This document shows positions 1 to 8,231 of a DNA stretch of 64,000 bases, one piece after another; within the stretch, counting starts at the first letter, position 1, and each line of letters opens with the position of its first letter. A model generated the notes under the pieces. That model searched no databases, was not told the origin of the DNA, and worked only from the letters and a program-made list of their open reading frames with translations. Source of the DNA: Rhizobium sp. 18055. Lineage in GTDB: Bacteria; Pseudomonadota; Alphaproteobacteria; Rhizobiales; Rhizobiaceae. The DNA lies in assembly GCF_902706285.1 (NCBI RefSeq), contig NZ_CACSKD010000011.1, positions 1 to 64,000 of the forward strand. The letters are read 5' to 3'. The translations under genes and the position numbers were made by a program.

Positions 1-11
1 TGTAGCCGGAC

Positions 12-106
12 GCGAAAAATCGGAATTTTGACACCAAGTTCTGGAATTTTCAGGTTTCGCATTGGTCTGGCACGAATCTTTAATGAGGCTTTGAAGCTGT
101 CTCAAA
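12..106. repeat. Candidate transposase-binding sites, phage right end
   Basis: GCGAAAAATCGG at 12-23 is the reverse complement of a motif repeated at the other prophage end. GGAATTTT occurs at 22-29 and again at 43-50 (21 bp apart), with a weaker GAATCTT at 74-80, a spacing reminiscent of the three closely placed MuA sites at the Mu right end. TTTGAAGCTGTCTCAAA at 90-106 matches 38873-38889 at 14 of 17 positions. Assignment as transposase sites is inferred from position and repetition. Confidence 0.5.
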
Positions 107-127
107 CCTCGCTCGCAGCTGATGAGA

Positions 128-1102
128 TCAACTAGTGGCGCTCGCCACGCGTGCTGATGTGGGAGATCGGCCGGTGACCAAGCCGATAAGTTTCTCGATC
201 GAGCCATGCCAAGCCAGCGCCGCGCACCACGATAGGGCGAAAATTATAACCGTTAACCCCACGGAACCGTCGATAGCAAAGCCGCGCTGTCGGAAGAGTT
301 CGATGATGATTGTGTGCAGCAGATAGCAGGCATAGGAGGCGTTTCCGAGAAGCATGATTGGCTTCGAGCGCAAATCGGTTCCCAATTTCGCAGAGACAAC
401 GCCAGCGAGGAGCAGCAGCGACGCTGCCGCGAAAGCGACGACGGTCGATTCGAGCGGACCGAGTACAATAGGCACCATCAACGCGTAAGTGAGCAGCGCG
501 ATTGGGAAGAACCAACTGGGAATGATCAGATGATCAATGCGAGGCAGAAGCCACTCGGTAAAATACCAAACGCCTATCCCGCATACGAAGCAAAAAACGT
601 ATGGATGCGTGTAGTAAAAGATAGCGGCTTTATTGCTGGTGACCGAGGGTAGGAAGAGTGCGATCGCGACGATTACACCTGCACAGAGCAATGGCGCGAA
701 TTTCCGGTTGATCATAATAGACAACGCGAAGATGCCGTAAAAATACATCTCCAAATTCAGCGTGTAACCGACACCCAGCGGAGGATAAAAGCCAGCTTCC
801 GACGCGTGAGGAATGAAAAATAGCGAAGGCAGATATTCACCGAATGTCTTGTCCGGCTGCAACTGCCGAGCCAAAAGCGCGGTTGCCAGCCAATAACTGG
901 GAGCGATGCGCAAGAATCGCTCCCACGCAAACGCAGACGCGCTCCGTTTTTCTTTAATCTTGCACATCAGGTAGCCAGAGAGAGCGAAGAACAGCGCGAC
1001 ACCGTAGAACTCGGTGTGAAAGCCAAAAATAAGTGCCGCACAATGATAGATAACCACCCCGGATGCTGCAAAAGCTCTAATTAGCTGAAGGTTGCCGATC
1101 AA
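128..1102 (-). CDS. Acyltransferase family 3 membrane protein, likely lysogenic conversion gene
   Basis: A 324-residue integral membrane protein of the acyltransferase 3 family (OafA/ExoZ type), which acylates cell-surface sugars. The N-terminus has the family signature: Leu-Ile-Arg-Ala-Phe near residues 7-11 followed by Tyr-His-Cys near 19-21, and about ten hydrophobic segments follow. The start is a TTG preceded by GAGGAA at good spacing. It lies between the tail-fibre assembly gene and the phage end, the classic place for accessory genes. It has its own promoter at 1138-1166. It is visibly more AT-rich than the neighbouring tail genes, which suggests separate acquisition. The acceptor (O-antigen, exopolysaccharide or other glycan) cannot be told from sequence. 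Confidence 0.85.
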   Translation of the reverse strand: MIGNLQLIRAFAASGVVIYHCAALIFGFHTEFYGVALFFALSGYLMCKIKEKRSASAFAWERFLRIAPSYWLATALLARQLQPDKTFGEYLPSLFFIPHASEAGFYPPLGVGYTLNLEMYFYGIFALSIMINRKFAPLLCAGVIVAIALFLPSVTSNKAAIFYYTHPYVFCFVCGIGVWYFTEWLLPRIDHLIIPSWFFPIALLTYALMVPIVLGPLESTVVAFAAASLLLLAGVVSAKLGTDLRSKPIMLLGNASYACYLLHTIIIELFRQRGFAIDGSVGLTVIIFALSWCAALAWHGSIEKLIGLVTGRSPTSARVASATS

Positions 1103-1137
1103 GAGTAGTTCCTCGCAGTCAATAAGGGCATCGCGGC

Positions 1138-1166
1138 GATATACCTGTACAGAGTGGAGAGTACAA
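1138..1166 (-). promoter_or_regulatory. Sigma-70-like promoter for the acyltransferase
   Basis: On the minus strand TTGTAC (1166-1161) is separated by exactly 17 bp from TATATC (1143-1138), 36 bp upstream of the TTG start. It would let the acyltransferase be expressed in the lysogen, apart from the late phage operon. Confidence 0.55.
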
Positions 1167-1203
1167 TCGTCGGGTGTTCCTGTAGGTGCTTGAACGGCGC
1201 GGT

Positions 1204-1728
1204 TTAAGGCCAGAGCACGCTGTCGGCGGCTTGCTGGGCCTCATCTTGGGTGGGGGCGGCGTCGATCGCCGCTTTTGTTCCAAGTCGAGCAGCTTCTATC
1301 GCAGCACCGACGAACTGCCATTGCTGATAGGCCGAACGCACGACTGCTGCCACCTCGGAGAGCGATGGAGCGGTGATCCCGATCTCGGCAGCCAACAGCG
1401 GGTAGAGTGCGGCGTCCGCACCGACGTCGTCAGCGAGAGCGCGGACCTCTTCCATCTTCTGCTGATACGTCATGGCTTGGCCAGCGCCCGGCGTGATGTA
1501 CCTTAGGCGCTGTATCTCAGCCTTTTGGTCAATTTCCCGCTTCAGTCGGGACTTGAGGATTTCGAGATATGGCTGGCTAGCCGGTGACGTGTCGATGCTC
1601 TGTATCGTGGACAAGAGTTCATCGGGAAAATAAAGGTACTCGCCATCGTACTGGATGCCTGCCCGGTCACCTGTATATTGCGCAGTCCAGCTTTCGACCT
1701 GCGTTAATGTCATCGCTATCTTCTTCAT
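1204..1728 (-). CDS. Tail fibre assembly-like protein
   Basis: A 174-residue soluble protein directly downstream of the tail fibre gene, the position of Mu gene U. Its C-terminal half, with alternating charged and Ala-rich helices (Lys-Ser-Arg-Leu-Lys-Arg-Glu-Ile and onward), resembles the helical regions of small phage tail-fibre assembly or DUF4376-like proteins. Such proteins act as chaperones for trimerisation of the fibre and are not always in the virion. The start ATG at 1728 has a GTGAACTATG-type context and sits 27 bp after the fibre stop. Function is inferred mainly from position. Confidence 0.6.
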   Translation of the reverse strand: MKKIAMTLTQVESWTAQYTGDRAGIQYDGEYLYFPDELLSTIQSIDTSPASQPYLEILKSRLKREIDQKAEIQRLRYITPGAGQAMTYQQKMEEVRALADDVGADAALYPLLAAEIGITAPSLSEVAAVVRSAYQQWQFVGAAIEAARLGTKAAIDAAPTQDEAQQAADSVLWP

Positions 1729-1755
1729 AGTTCACCTCACGCGGGGTAAGAGCTG

Positions 1756-3003
1756 TCAATAAGCAGAGATTAGCTGAGCGGCGAAGTGGGTTCGGTCAGC
1801 AACGCTGTCGAAGTATGCCGGCTGGGTGCCTGCAGCCTGATGATAAGCCGCGAACTCGACGTAGTCGCCCGGAACGAGCTTAACTACGCCAACGGCAGTT
1901 ATAATCGAGCCACTGCCGGCGACGTGGTAGCCAGGGACGGACTCGAGAAGCACCACGGCTCCATTCTTCTTAAAGCGACCCACGGCGTATGCGCCCGTGG
2001 TCGGTGAAGAAAAATACCATGTGCCCCGCAGGCTCCAAAATCCGCCTTCGCCAGCTCCAACAGTGAGCCTGGTGCCATTCCAGGTCGATGTCCCAAGGCT
2101 GTTGGTAACGGTGTTTCCGAACGAGATGAGGGTGTCGGTTGCCGATGGCACGCTGACATTTGCGCTCTGGGCTGCGTCGAGCGTTATTAGTTTCGGAGCC
2201 TTCGTCGTGGATGCGCCGGCCACAGCCAAGCTGCTCGATGCCGTGAATAGTTGGAAGCTCGTTCCATTGTAGAGAAGCTCGATAGTTTCGCCAGCCGGTA
2301 TCTCGCCGCCTGTAAGGGCTGCTTGTCCGAACTTCACGATCGGGACAGCTCCAAAGCCGTTCACATTCAGCGTTGCAGCACCGGTGTTCGTGGCAGCCGC
2401 CTTCACCCGGATCGGAGCGCCATTCAGCGAGGCGAGGGTTGCAGGGATAGGCGCCAGCGTGACTGTGAGGGCGTTCGCTGTACCAGCGGCGGCCGCGTAG
2501 TTCCATTTGCCAGACTGCGAATCAAGCGCCAACTTTTCGATGTACACTCCCGCAATGCGCTCAAATATGCGGCCATCCGGTAGACTGATTCCCTGACCAT
2601 CTGGAGATGTGACGTAGGACCATGCCGTGCCGGTCCACTCGGCCAGCTTGCCGATATTGGCGTTCCAGACACCGGTAGCGCCAGCCGGGATAAGATAGAC
2701 GTCGCCTTCAACAGGGGCACCCGGAGGAGCTGTTGTAGTGATTGAGTTGACAGCCGTCCACCTGCGCGTCCGGCCTGCAGCCGACAGGCCAAGGATTTTC
2801 AGGGCCTGATAGAACTGCGTCCAATCGGCGTCGTTGAGAACGAGGCCAGCGGCTTCGATAATCTTGATGATCTCTTCCTGCGTCATGTTCATGAAGAGAG
2901 CCGTGACCTCGGTTCCCTCTGTGCCGACCTCAAGGTTCTCATCGCGAAAGCCACGACGGCCGCCACCGATGTCGATCGTTCCCGCGCCGTTGATGCGATC
3001 CAT
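1756..3003 (-). CDS. Tail fibre protein with DUF2793 domain
   Basis: A 415-residue virion protein expected to bind the host receptor, in the position of Mu gene S. The N-terminal part (about 1-70) looks like the baseplate-attachment region. Residues about 80-175 match the DUF2793 pattern (Ala-Pro-Pro-Gly-Ala-Pro, Gly-Asp-Val-Tyr-Leu-Ile, Glu-Trp-Thr-Gly-Thr-Ala-Trp), common in tail fibres of alphaproteobacterial phages. The rest is Gly/Ala/Thr-rich beta-structure typical of fibre shafts and tips. It starts 3 bp after the gp48-like gene. No invertible G-type segment or Gin-like invertase gene was seen, so host range is not switched by inversion here. Confidence 0.85.
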   Translation of the reverse strand: MDRINGAGTIDIGGGRRGFRDENLEVGTEGTEVTALFMNMTQEEIIKIIEAAGLVLNDADWTQFYQALKILGLSAAGRTRRWTAVNSITTTAPPGAPVEGDVYLIPAGATGVWNANIGKLAEWTGTAWSYVTSPDGQGISLPDGRIFERIAGVYIEKLALDSQSGKWNYAAAAGTANALTVTLAPIPATLASLNGAPIRVKAAATNTGAATLNVNGFGAVPIVKFGQAALTGGEIPAGETIELLYNGTSFQLFTASSSLAVAGASTTKAPKLITLDAAQSANVSVPSATDTLISFGNTVTNSLGTSTWNGTRLTVGAGEGGFWSLRGTWYFSSPTTGAYAVGRFKKNGAVVLLESVPGYHVAGSGSIITAVGVVKLVPGDYVEFAAYHQAAGTQPAYFDSVADRTHFAAQLISAY

Positions 3004-3006
3004 TTA

Positions 3007-3606
3007 TCAGGCCTCCTGGGCGTAATTGAAGACAAGGACGGTGTGTGCGGGCTTCACCCGCCGCAGCTCGCACTCGATGTCGGAAATTGTGAAGCTGCCG
3101 AGGCGGTGCTTGGTGACACTTACCCCTGTCCGGAATTTGGTGACTTTGACCAGTCCCGGAACGTTGATGCGCCAAAGGAACTGCGTGCCTTCAGGGCGGA
3201 GCCGCTGGCCACAACGCAAGCCGCCGGTGCGCGTCGGCCAGAACTCATCGACGGTAACGGAGACGCCGAGTTTGGCGGCCAGAGAAACCATGTACGGGAT
3301 CGACTGACCGCCTGTTGCTGTCCATCTCTGATGCGTGATCCTCTGGCGATCTTCGATCGTCCTGGTATTGAGATCACGCCCGCATGGGTCTGGGCCAAGT
3401 ACGCGTTCGAAGTCAGGCAGGAGGTTGTAGGCCGAACGGGGATCGACCTCCCGCATGATTGCTTCCGCATCCGCCTCTACAGCGACAATACGATCAGCGC
3501 CAGCCTCAAAGACCGTGTCCAGCACGCCTCCGCGAAGGCCGAGCGCAAATCCCGGAGCGGCCTTAGAAATGATGCTTTGAAGCACCGTTGAAAGCGTCCT
3601 GGCCAT
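3007..3606 (-). CDS. Baseplate protein, Mu gp48-like (DUF2313)
   Basis: A 199-residue protein of the YmfQ/DUF2313 family. The Met-Ala-Arg-Thr-Leu start, the stretch with Asp-Pro-Arg-Ser-Ala-Tyr-Asn-Leu-Leu-Pro-Asp-Phe-Glu-Arg (about 53-66) and the later Cys/Gly-rich half are characteristic. It links the baseplate wedge to the fibre in Mu-type contractile tails. Its start overlaps the end of the baseplate J gene by one base, and the fibre gene follows immediately. Confidence 0.85.
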   Translation of the reverse strand: MARTLSTVLQSIISKAAPGFALGLRGGVLDTVFEAGADRIVAVEADAEAIMREVDPRSAYNLLPDFERVLGPDPCGRDLNTRTIEDRQRITHQRWTATGGQSIPYMVSLAAKLGVSVTVDEFWPTRTGGLRCGQRLRPEGTQFLWRINVPGLVKVTKFRTGVSVTKHRLGSFTISDIECELRRVKPAHTVLVFNYAQEA

Positions 3607-4745
3607 TAAGCGTCCTCGAAGTCGATTGCACCGGCGACTGGATATTCGACGCTCGCCAGCGTGAATGGAGCAGCCGGAGCGATCAGGTCATGGGCATACT
3701 CGCCGTTGGCGGCCGAGACTGCCTCGGAGATCCGCGAAGGTTCGATTAGCGCGCCGATGGGGCTCGCATTCTCACTATCGTCGGCATCGCCTATCGTGGC
3801 GACGTAGCGCTGCCATGCATCGGTCACGGCGGCACGCGTGAGCACGGTATCGGGCCGAAGGCGGATGGTCGGTGCGAGAACTCGAAGCTCCGCCGCTATA
3901 ACAATGACACGCGCGGTCACCGGCCGAACGCCGCTCTGGCTTCCGAGTGGGCCGAGATAGTCGAGGATCGCATCGCGCTCGGGATCGGTTGGAACGCGCG
4001 CCGAGCCATCAGCATTCTTCATAGCAACGACCAGACCGACAGATCCTCGGCCGATCCATTCGGGAATGACGGCGACGGCCTTGACCGCAAACTGAGCGCC
4101 AACCCAAACCGGGTAGTCGAAACCGGCTCCGCCGTGAGGTGGTTGTCGGATGCGCTGCAAGGTAGCGGACTGCAACTCTGCCATTGACTGCTCATCCGCG
4201 CCGCCAAGGAATGCCGATGCGACCGACACGCGGCTGATCTCCGGAAACGGCGTGACGACGGTGAGCTGGACACCTTCTTCGAGGTTTCCGGAGGTGCCAG
4301 CGCTAACGGCGACGGCTGCGATATCGACAGTTCCGCCCGCTGCAATAACAGATGCGGTCGAGGTGACATACGCGACTGCATTTGAGGCTGACAGCTGTAG
4401 TCCTTCAGGCAATGCCGTACCGGCCACACCCTCCACATGGACGGTACCAAGCGCCTTTGTAGCCGCGCGCTGCTCGACGCCCCAGATGGCCGCGTGCCGC
4501 AGCACGAACTCGTCTTCGGCGGTATCGACGAAATACTGACGGCCCCACCACGCGAGATGGTCATGCACTTCGCGTAGCTCCAGCGAAAATGCCCTTCCGA
4601 GTTGGGAGAAGACGCCTTGGGCGGAGCGTACGGCCAGCGATACCTTTGCGGGGGCGGCATCTGGACGAATGCGAAGCAGGCCCGCTTCGAGCGAACCTGC
4701 GATCTTGGCTGCGATCTGTTTGGCAGTTGGCACGGGCCACGGCAT
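3606..4745 (-). CDS. Baseplate J-like protein, Mu gp47-like
   Basis: A 379-residue structural protein of the baseplate J family, forming the wedge that joins the central hub to the fibres. It shows the usual plan: an alpha-helical N-terminus (about 1-90), beta-rich middle (Gly-Thr-Val-His-Val-Glu-Gly-Val-Ala-Gly-Thr) and a C-terminal region with Asp-Pro-Glu-Arg-Asp-Ala-Ile-Leu-Asp-Tyr. Length is normal. It is flanked directly by gp46-like and gp48-like genes with no gaps, as in Mu. Confidence 0.9.
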   Translation of the reverse strand: MPWPVPTAKQIAAKIAGSLEAGLLRIRPDAAPAKVSLAVRSAQGVFSQLGRAFSLELREVHDHLAWWGRQYFVDTAEDEFVLRHAAIWGVEQRAATKALGTVHVEGVAGTALPEGLQLSASNAVAYVTSTASVIAAGGTVDIAAVAVSAGTSGNLEEGVQLTVVTPFPEISRVSVASAFLGGADEQSMAELQSATLQRIRQPPHGGAGFDYPVWVGAQFAVKAVAVIPEWIGRGSVGLVVAMKNADGSARVPTDPERDAILDYLGPLGSQSGVRPVTARVIVIAAELRVLAPTIRLRPDTVLTRAAVTDAWQRYVATIGDADDSENASPIGALIEPSRISEAVSAANGEYAHDLIAPAAPFTLASVEYPVAGAIDFEDA

Positions 4746-5207
4746 TTAGGCCTCCACGCGGCGTGTGAGTGAAACGCTGGCGTCTTGCACCTGGACGCGG
4801 TAGCCAAGGACACCATCCCTGATCCACTGCACCTCGATCTCAGCCGGCTGACCGGTTTCCTTCGACGCCCAGGCGAGTGATTCCTGAAGCCAGAACTGGC
4901 AAAGCTGCCGGGTTGTCTCAGTCTGTTTGGCGCGATCAAGCAACCAAAGACGACTGCCGGTCATTGCTCCTGAAGGGTCCAGTGCATCGCCAGCGCAGCC
5001 TCGACGCTCCGAATAGGATACGGGGGCGAGGAACTGAGAGCGTCCTTCTGGAAGCGGATCGTCCGGAGCCGCGCGCCGATCAAGGCCAACGGAAAGCAGG
5101 ATGGCAGGGATTGGGGTTTCGTCGATGACCAGATCGCAATCATCGCCGAGCGTGAGGTCGCAGCGGCGCTTGTCAGGATCGTAAGTGAGAGCCAGATCGA
5201 AGAACAT
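4746..5207 (-). CDS. Baseplate protein, phage GP46 family
   Basis: A 153-residue protein of the phage GP46 family. The opening (Met-Phe-Phe-Asp-Leu-Ala-Leu) and the Arg-Leu-Trp-Leu-Leu-Asp-Arg-Ala-Lys segment (about 86-94) are typical, with a Trp-rich C-terminal half. It corresponds to Mu gp46 in the baseplate wedge. A short hairpin lies in the gap before it (5244-5259). Confidence 0.85.
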   Translation of the reverse strand: MFFDLALTYDPDKRRCDLTLGDDCDLVIDETPIPAILLSVGLDRRAAPDDPLPEGRSQFLAPVSYSERRGCAGDALDPSGAMTGSRLWLLDRAKQTETTRQLCQFWLQESLAWASKETGQPAEIEVQWIRDGVLGYRVQVQDASVSLTRRVEA

Positions 5208-5243
5208 GGCGCGAAACTATCGCGCGCGCGAAAGCCAGATCAT

Positions 5244-5259
5244 GCCCGCCTCGGCGGGC
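5244..5259. repeat. GC hairpin between gp45 and gp46 genes (copy 1)
   Basis: GCCCGC and GCGGGC flank a four-base loop. The same stem with the same CAT on one side and GG on the other recurs at 18160-18175, also between two phage genes. There is no T-run, so it is more likely an mRNA stabiliser or processing site than a terminator. Confidence 0.5.
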
Positions 5260-5266
5260 GGTGCGA

Positions 5267-5785
5267 CTAATTCGACGGAACGTCGGTGTCGGCGCTGCCT
5301 GGAACGATGCCGCCGTGGACGTGGGTGTCGCCGATATTCTTGCCGTTGTGGCGGACATGGCCGCCAGTGATATCGACGCCCTCGGCTGTGACGCGAAAGT
5401 TGACGCCACCGACTGTCACGTCCAGCGCATGACCGGCCGCGACCTGGACGGTGCCATCGGGCAGCACGAGAACGCGATCGCCGTGCTCGTTGTAATTCCC
5501 CACTGCACCTTCAGGAAGTTTGCCCAGGCGCTTCGAAGGGTTGGACACCTGCAGGATAATCAAGTCGCTCTGATCGCCGCCCACGGCCAGCACGACAGCG
5601 AGGGAACCATCTGCAGGCGTGTGCGATGCGGAGCCATACGGCTGAATGATCTCGACGTCATCGCGAAACACACCCTCGGCAACCTCGACGGATGCTGTCT
5701 GCGTCTGGCCATCGTCCTTGATGTTCTTGAGTACACCACGACGGATCATGCCACGCGTCTTATCGGCTGTTTCCTTGTCCATCAA
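5267..5785 (-). CDS. Baseplate assembly protein V / spike, Mu gp45-like
   Basis: A 172-residue protein of the gpV/gp45 family, the membrane-piercing spike at the tail tip. The N-terminus forms an OB-fold-like beta domain (Ile-Arg-Arg-Gly-Val-Leu, Gln-Thr-Ala-Ser-Val-Glu-Val), followed by repeated Gly-His/Asn short beta strands. The C-terminus has Thr-His-Val-His-Gly-Gly (about 156-161), the paired His pattern that binds iron in such spikes. It overlaps the upstream gp44-like gene by 4 bp. Confidence 0.9.
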   Translation of the reverse strand: MMDKETADKTRGMIRRGVLKNIKDDGQTQTASVEVAEGVFRDDVEIIQPYGSASHTPADGSLAVVLAVGGDQSDLIILQVSNPSKRLGKLPEGAVGNYNEHGDRVLVLPDGTVQVAAGHALDVTVGGVNFRVTAEGVDITGGHVRHNGKNIGDTHVHGGIVPGSADTDVPSN

Positions 5786-6987
5786 AGCCCCTGTGCGCTG
5801 CTGTCGAGATTGCCGGCCGCCGCCTTCGTCTTGCGCGTGCGGTTCTTCCGACGCTTGCCGACCGGGTCTGCGTCGAAGGCCTCCGGGCTGGACAATTTCA
5901 GCTCGGTGAAGTTGCCGCTTTCGTCGGACCTGTTGGACACGCCGATGATTAGCATATCGCGCTCGATGCCCTGGAAGGCGTCTGAGACGTAAGCGATCTC
6001 GTTAACGCGCCAGAGCTTACCGTTGACCGCAAACCCCTTGACGGTCTCGGTGACTTCCTCGCTCTCGCCACGTGCGGTCCGCATCCGGAAGTCGGCTTCG
6101 TCCTGGGCGCTCGTGGCGTCGGCTTTGCTGCGCGCAAGGTGAACCGCCGGGCGATGCCGGGTGACTTCATCGTCGGTGGCGATCCCCGTTGCGGCAGTGC
6201 CCTTGCGCTCATTCTCGGTCGCAGAACCGTCGCCGACATTTCTGTCGGCTGGATCGAGCGGCGCGGCAGTGCTGTCCAGGGCAGCAGAACCGGAGCGGGC
6301 CTTGCCGGCCTTTTCGCCCTGACCGCGAACGTAGGTTTTCGAGTGCCGCTTTGCATCGCTATATGAACCGGAAGAACCGATGACGTTGCCGGGCAGTGTG
6401 ATGTCTGCTGGTGCGCGGTTGCTTCCGGTGCGCGTAATCACCAGTCCGCCAACGCCATCCGAGAGCACCAGGGCGTGACGGGACCGCGAGCCCTTCTCGA
6501 TCGCCGAGAAGGCTGTCTCTGCGAGATCGAGACCATAGCGAGTGAAGGGCTCGCCGGTATCGATCTCACTACGGACGTCCAGGCCGAAGGGCTTGGCAAT
6601 CTGCTTGACGGCATCTTCAAGTTTGACGTTGCGAAATTCCGAAGGCCCATCGGTCAGCGCCGCGCTATCGACGAGATCGCCTGTCTTGTCACGGCCGGAG
6701 ATGCTGACCTGTGCCTGACTTTCGTCGATCGTTGGATTGACCTGGTCAATGTACCCCTTCAGCACGACAGCGCCTTCGAGTAGCACCTCTGCCGCAACAC
6801 CAGGGCGAAGGTCGAAAGCCGTTCCGCCGCTGGCATAGGCGAACGTCTTTAGCGAGCGCTGCGTATCGCGAAGCGTGAAACTGAAAGACCCGCTGAAATC
6901 TTTCATGTCGCGCGTCACCTGGGCAGACGTCCATTTGTCGTAGACCTTGCCAGCAACGCGCAGCTGAATTGGAAGGATCTTCGCCAT
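5782..6987 (-). CDS. Baseplate hub protein, Mu gp44 (gpP)-like
   Basis: A 401-residue hub protein. The start is placed at 6987 because its ATG overlaps the TGA of the preceding gene by one base and the sequence Met-Ala-Lys-Ile-Leu-Pro begins the conserved beta domain; the longer frame upstream is unlikely. The motif Ser-Gly-Arg-Asp-Lys-Thr-Gly-Asp-Leu-Val-Asp (about 94-104) is diagnostic of the family. The C-terminal third is charged and ends with a Lys/Arg-rich tail. It is part of the baseplate hub under the tape measure. Confidence 0.9.
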   Translation of the reverse strand: MAKILPIQLRVAGKVYDKWTSAQVTRDMKDFSGSFSFTLRDTQRSLKTFAYASGGTAFDLRPGVAAEVLLEGAVVLKGYIDQVNPTIDESQAQVSISGRDKTGDLVDSAALTDGPSEFRNVKLEDAVKQIAKPFGLDVRSEIDTGEPFTRYGLDLAETAFSAIEKGSRSRHALVLSDGVGGLVITRTGSNRAPADITLPGNVIGSSGSYSDAKRHSKTYVRGQGEKAGKARSGSAALDSTAAPLDPADRNVGDGSATENERKGTAATGIATDDEVTRHRPAVHLARSKADATSAQDEADFRMRTARGESEEVTETVKGFAVNGKLWRVNEIAYVSDAFQGIERDMLIIGVSNRSDESGNFTELKLSSPEAFDADPVGKRRKNRTRKTKAAAGNLDSSAQGL

Positions 6988-8231
6988 CAGCCGAGAACCT
7001 CGATGCCGCCAGCCGGCAGGGCCGAGGGATGGCGCGGATTGTTGCGGGCAACGATGTCGCGGTAGCCGGCCTCGATCAGCTGCGGCGTATCCCCGAAGAC
7101 ATGCTGCGCAAGCAGCCAAGCGTCAAGCTGGCGATCGGCGCGGAAGACCAGCACAGCCGGAAGCCGGCCGATCGTCTCGTTGATATCTGCGATGATCGCC
7201 GACTGAAGGTCTCGGGCTGATCGACGCAGGACTGTGCTGGCCGCATCGAAGGTCGATCCGGAGAACTGGTCGAGGGCATCGCAAAGTGCTTCGATCGCGA
7301 CTGTGATGCGGGCACGAACCGCCTGCGCTTCCTGTCGTGAGGCATAATCGGCAAAGGCGGATTGCGCGGCGAGCTGGCCGAGGAACTGAGCACTAGCCGT
7401 CAAGAGCAGCGCGCGATCGGCGTCGGCCGGCGCGTCGAGGGATGCGGCGCTAAGCTGTTCGACAAGGGTCAAAGCCATGCCGATTGCCGGCAAAGCCAAC
7501 GGCCGATCATCGATGACAGCCCCTGCAGCCGGAGAGACGGCCGGCGTCGCGTTGTCGGAATTAACAAGGGCAGAAGCTGTCTGCATCAAAGCATCGAATG
7601 CCAGCGGATCTGCAGGGCTGGCATCGCCGATCGTCGCCTTGAGGCGAGGCAGCAGGCGAGCAGTACCGGCCGGAGCCGTGAGGGCCGCGATTGCTGACGA
7701 GACGACACGATAAGAGCGCGCAGCCGACAGAGACCGGACAGACGAGATGATGCCGCCGACTGCAGCAGCCAACGAAGTGGCCGCCTGGACAACGCCAGAG
7801 ATGGCCGAGGTCAAGCCGCTGAGACCGGCAACGGCACCCAGCACGCCGGCATCGATGCGCTTGAACGAGGCCGAGAAGCGGACGACGCGCAGCTCCCGAT
7901 CGGAGAAGTAGATCTGCGCCGGCTCCGTCATGATGACGGTCATGGGGCCAAGCCAAGGGTGGATGAGCGTAGCGGGACCAGGCGCTTCGAATGCCGCCTG
8001 CAGAGCCATTGCCTGCACGCGATAATCGTCACCCACGATCAGGCCGCTGAACGACACGACACCCGGCGCGAGACCGAAGTCATCGTAATCAGCCGCATCG
8101 ACGCCGGGGAAGAGATACTCGACGACACGCCGGCCGACATCGCTGGTCGCATCGGGCACATGAAAAACGATGCCACGAAACGATCCGGGCAGAAGACCGG
8201 GAAGAACCCAGCTGATGCTATCGAGCTGCAT
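6987..8231 (-). CDS. Tail/DNA circularisation protein, Mu gp43 (gpN)-like
   Basis: A 414-residue protein. The N-terminal 90 residues fit the DNA circularisation N-terminal family (Phe-Arg-Gly-Ile-Val-Phe-His-Val near 19-26, then Arg-Arg-Val-Val-Glu-Tyr). The middle and C-terminus are Ala-rich helices. In Mu-type tails this protein caps the tape measure and connects it to the baseplate hub; the circularisation name is historical. It overlaps both neighbours by one base. Confidence 0.88.
   Translation of the reverse strand: MQLDSISWVLPGLLPGSFRGIVFHVPDATSDVGRRVVEYLFPGVDAADYDDFGLAPGVVSFSGLIVGDDYRVQAMALQAAFEAPGPATLIHPWLGPMTVIMTEPAQIYFSDRELRVVRFSASFKRIDAGVLGAVAGLSGLTSAISGVVQAATSLAAAVGGIISSVRSLSAARSYRVVSSAIAALTAPAGTARLLPRLKATIGDASPADPLAFDALMQTASALVNSDNATPAVSPAAGAVIDDRPLALPAIGMALTLVEQLSAASLDAPADADRALLLTASAQFLGQLAAQSAFADYASRQEAQAVRARITVAIEALCDALDQFSGSTFDAASTVLRRSARDLQSAIIADINETIGRLPAVLVFRADRQLDAWLLAQHVFGDTPQLIEAGYRDIVARNNPRHPSALPAGGIEVLG

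Noticed and set aside
1756..3003. Possible invertible tail-fibre segment as in the Mu G region
   Set aside because: No inverted repeats flanking the fibre genes and no Gin-like recombinase were found.
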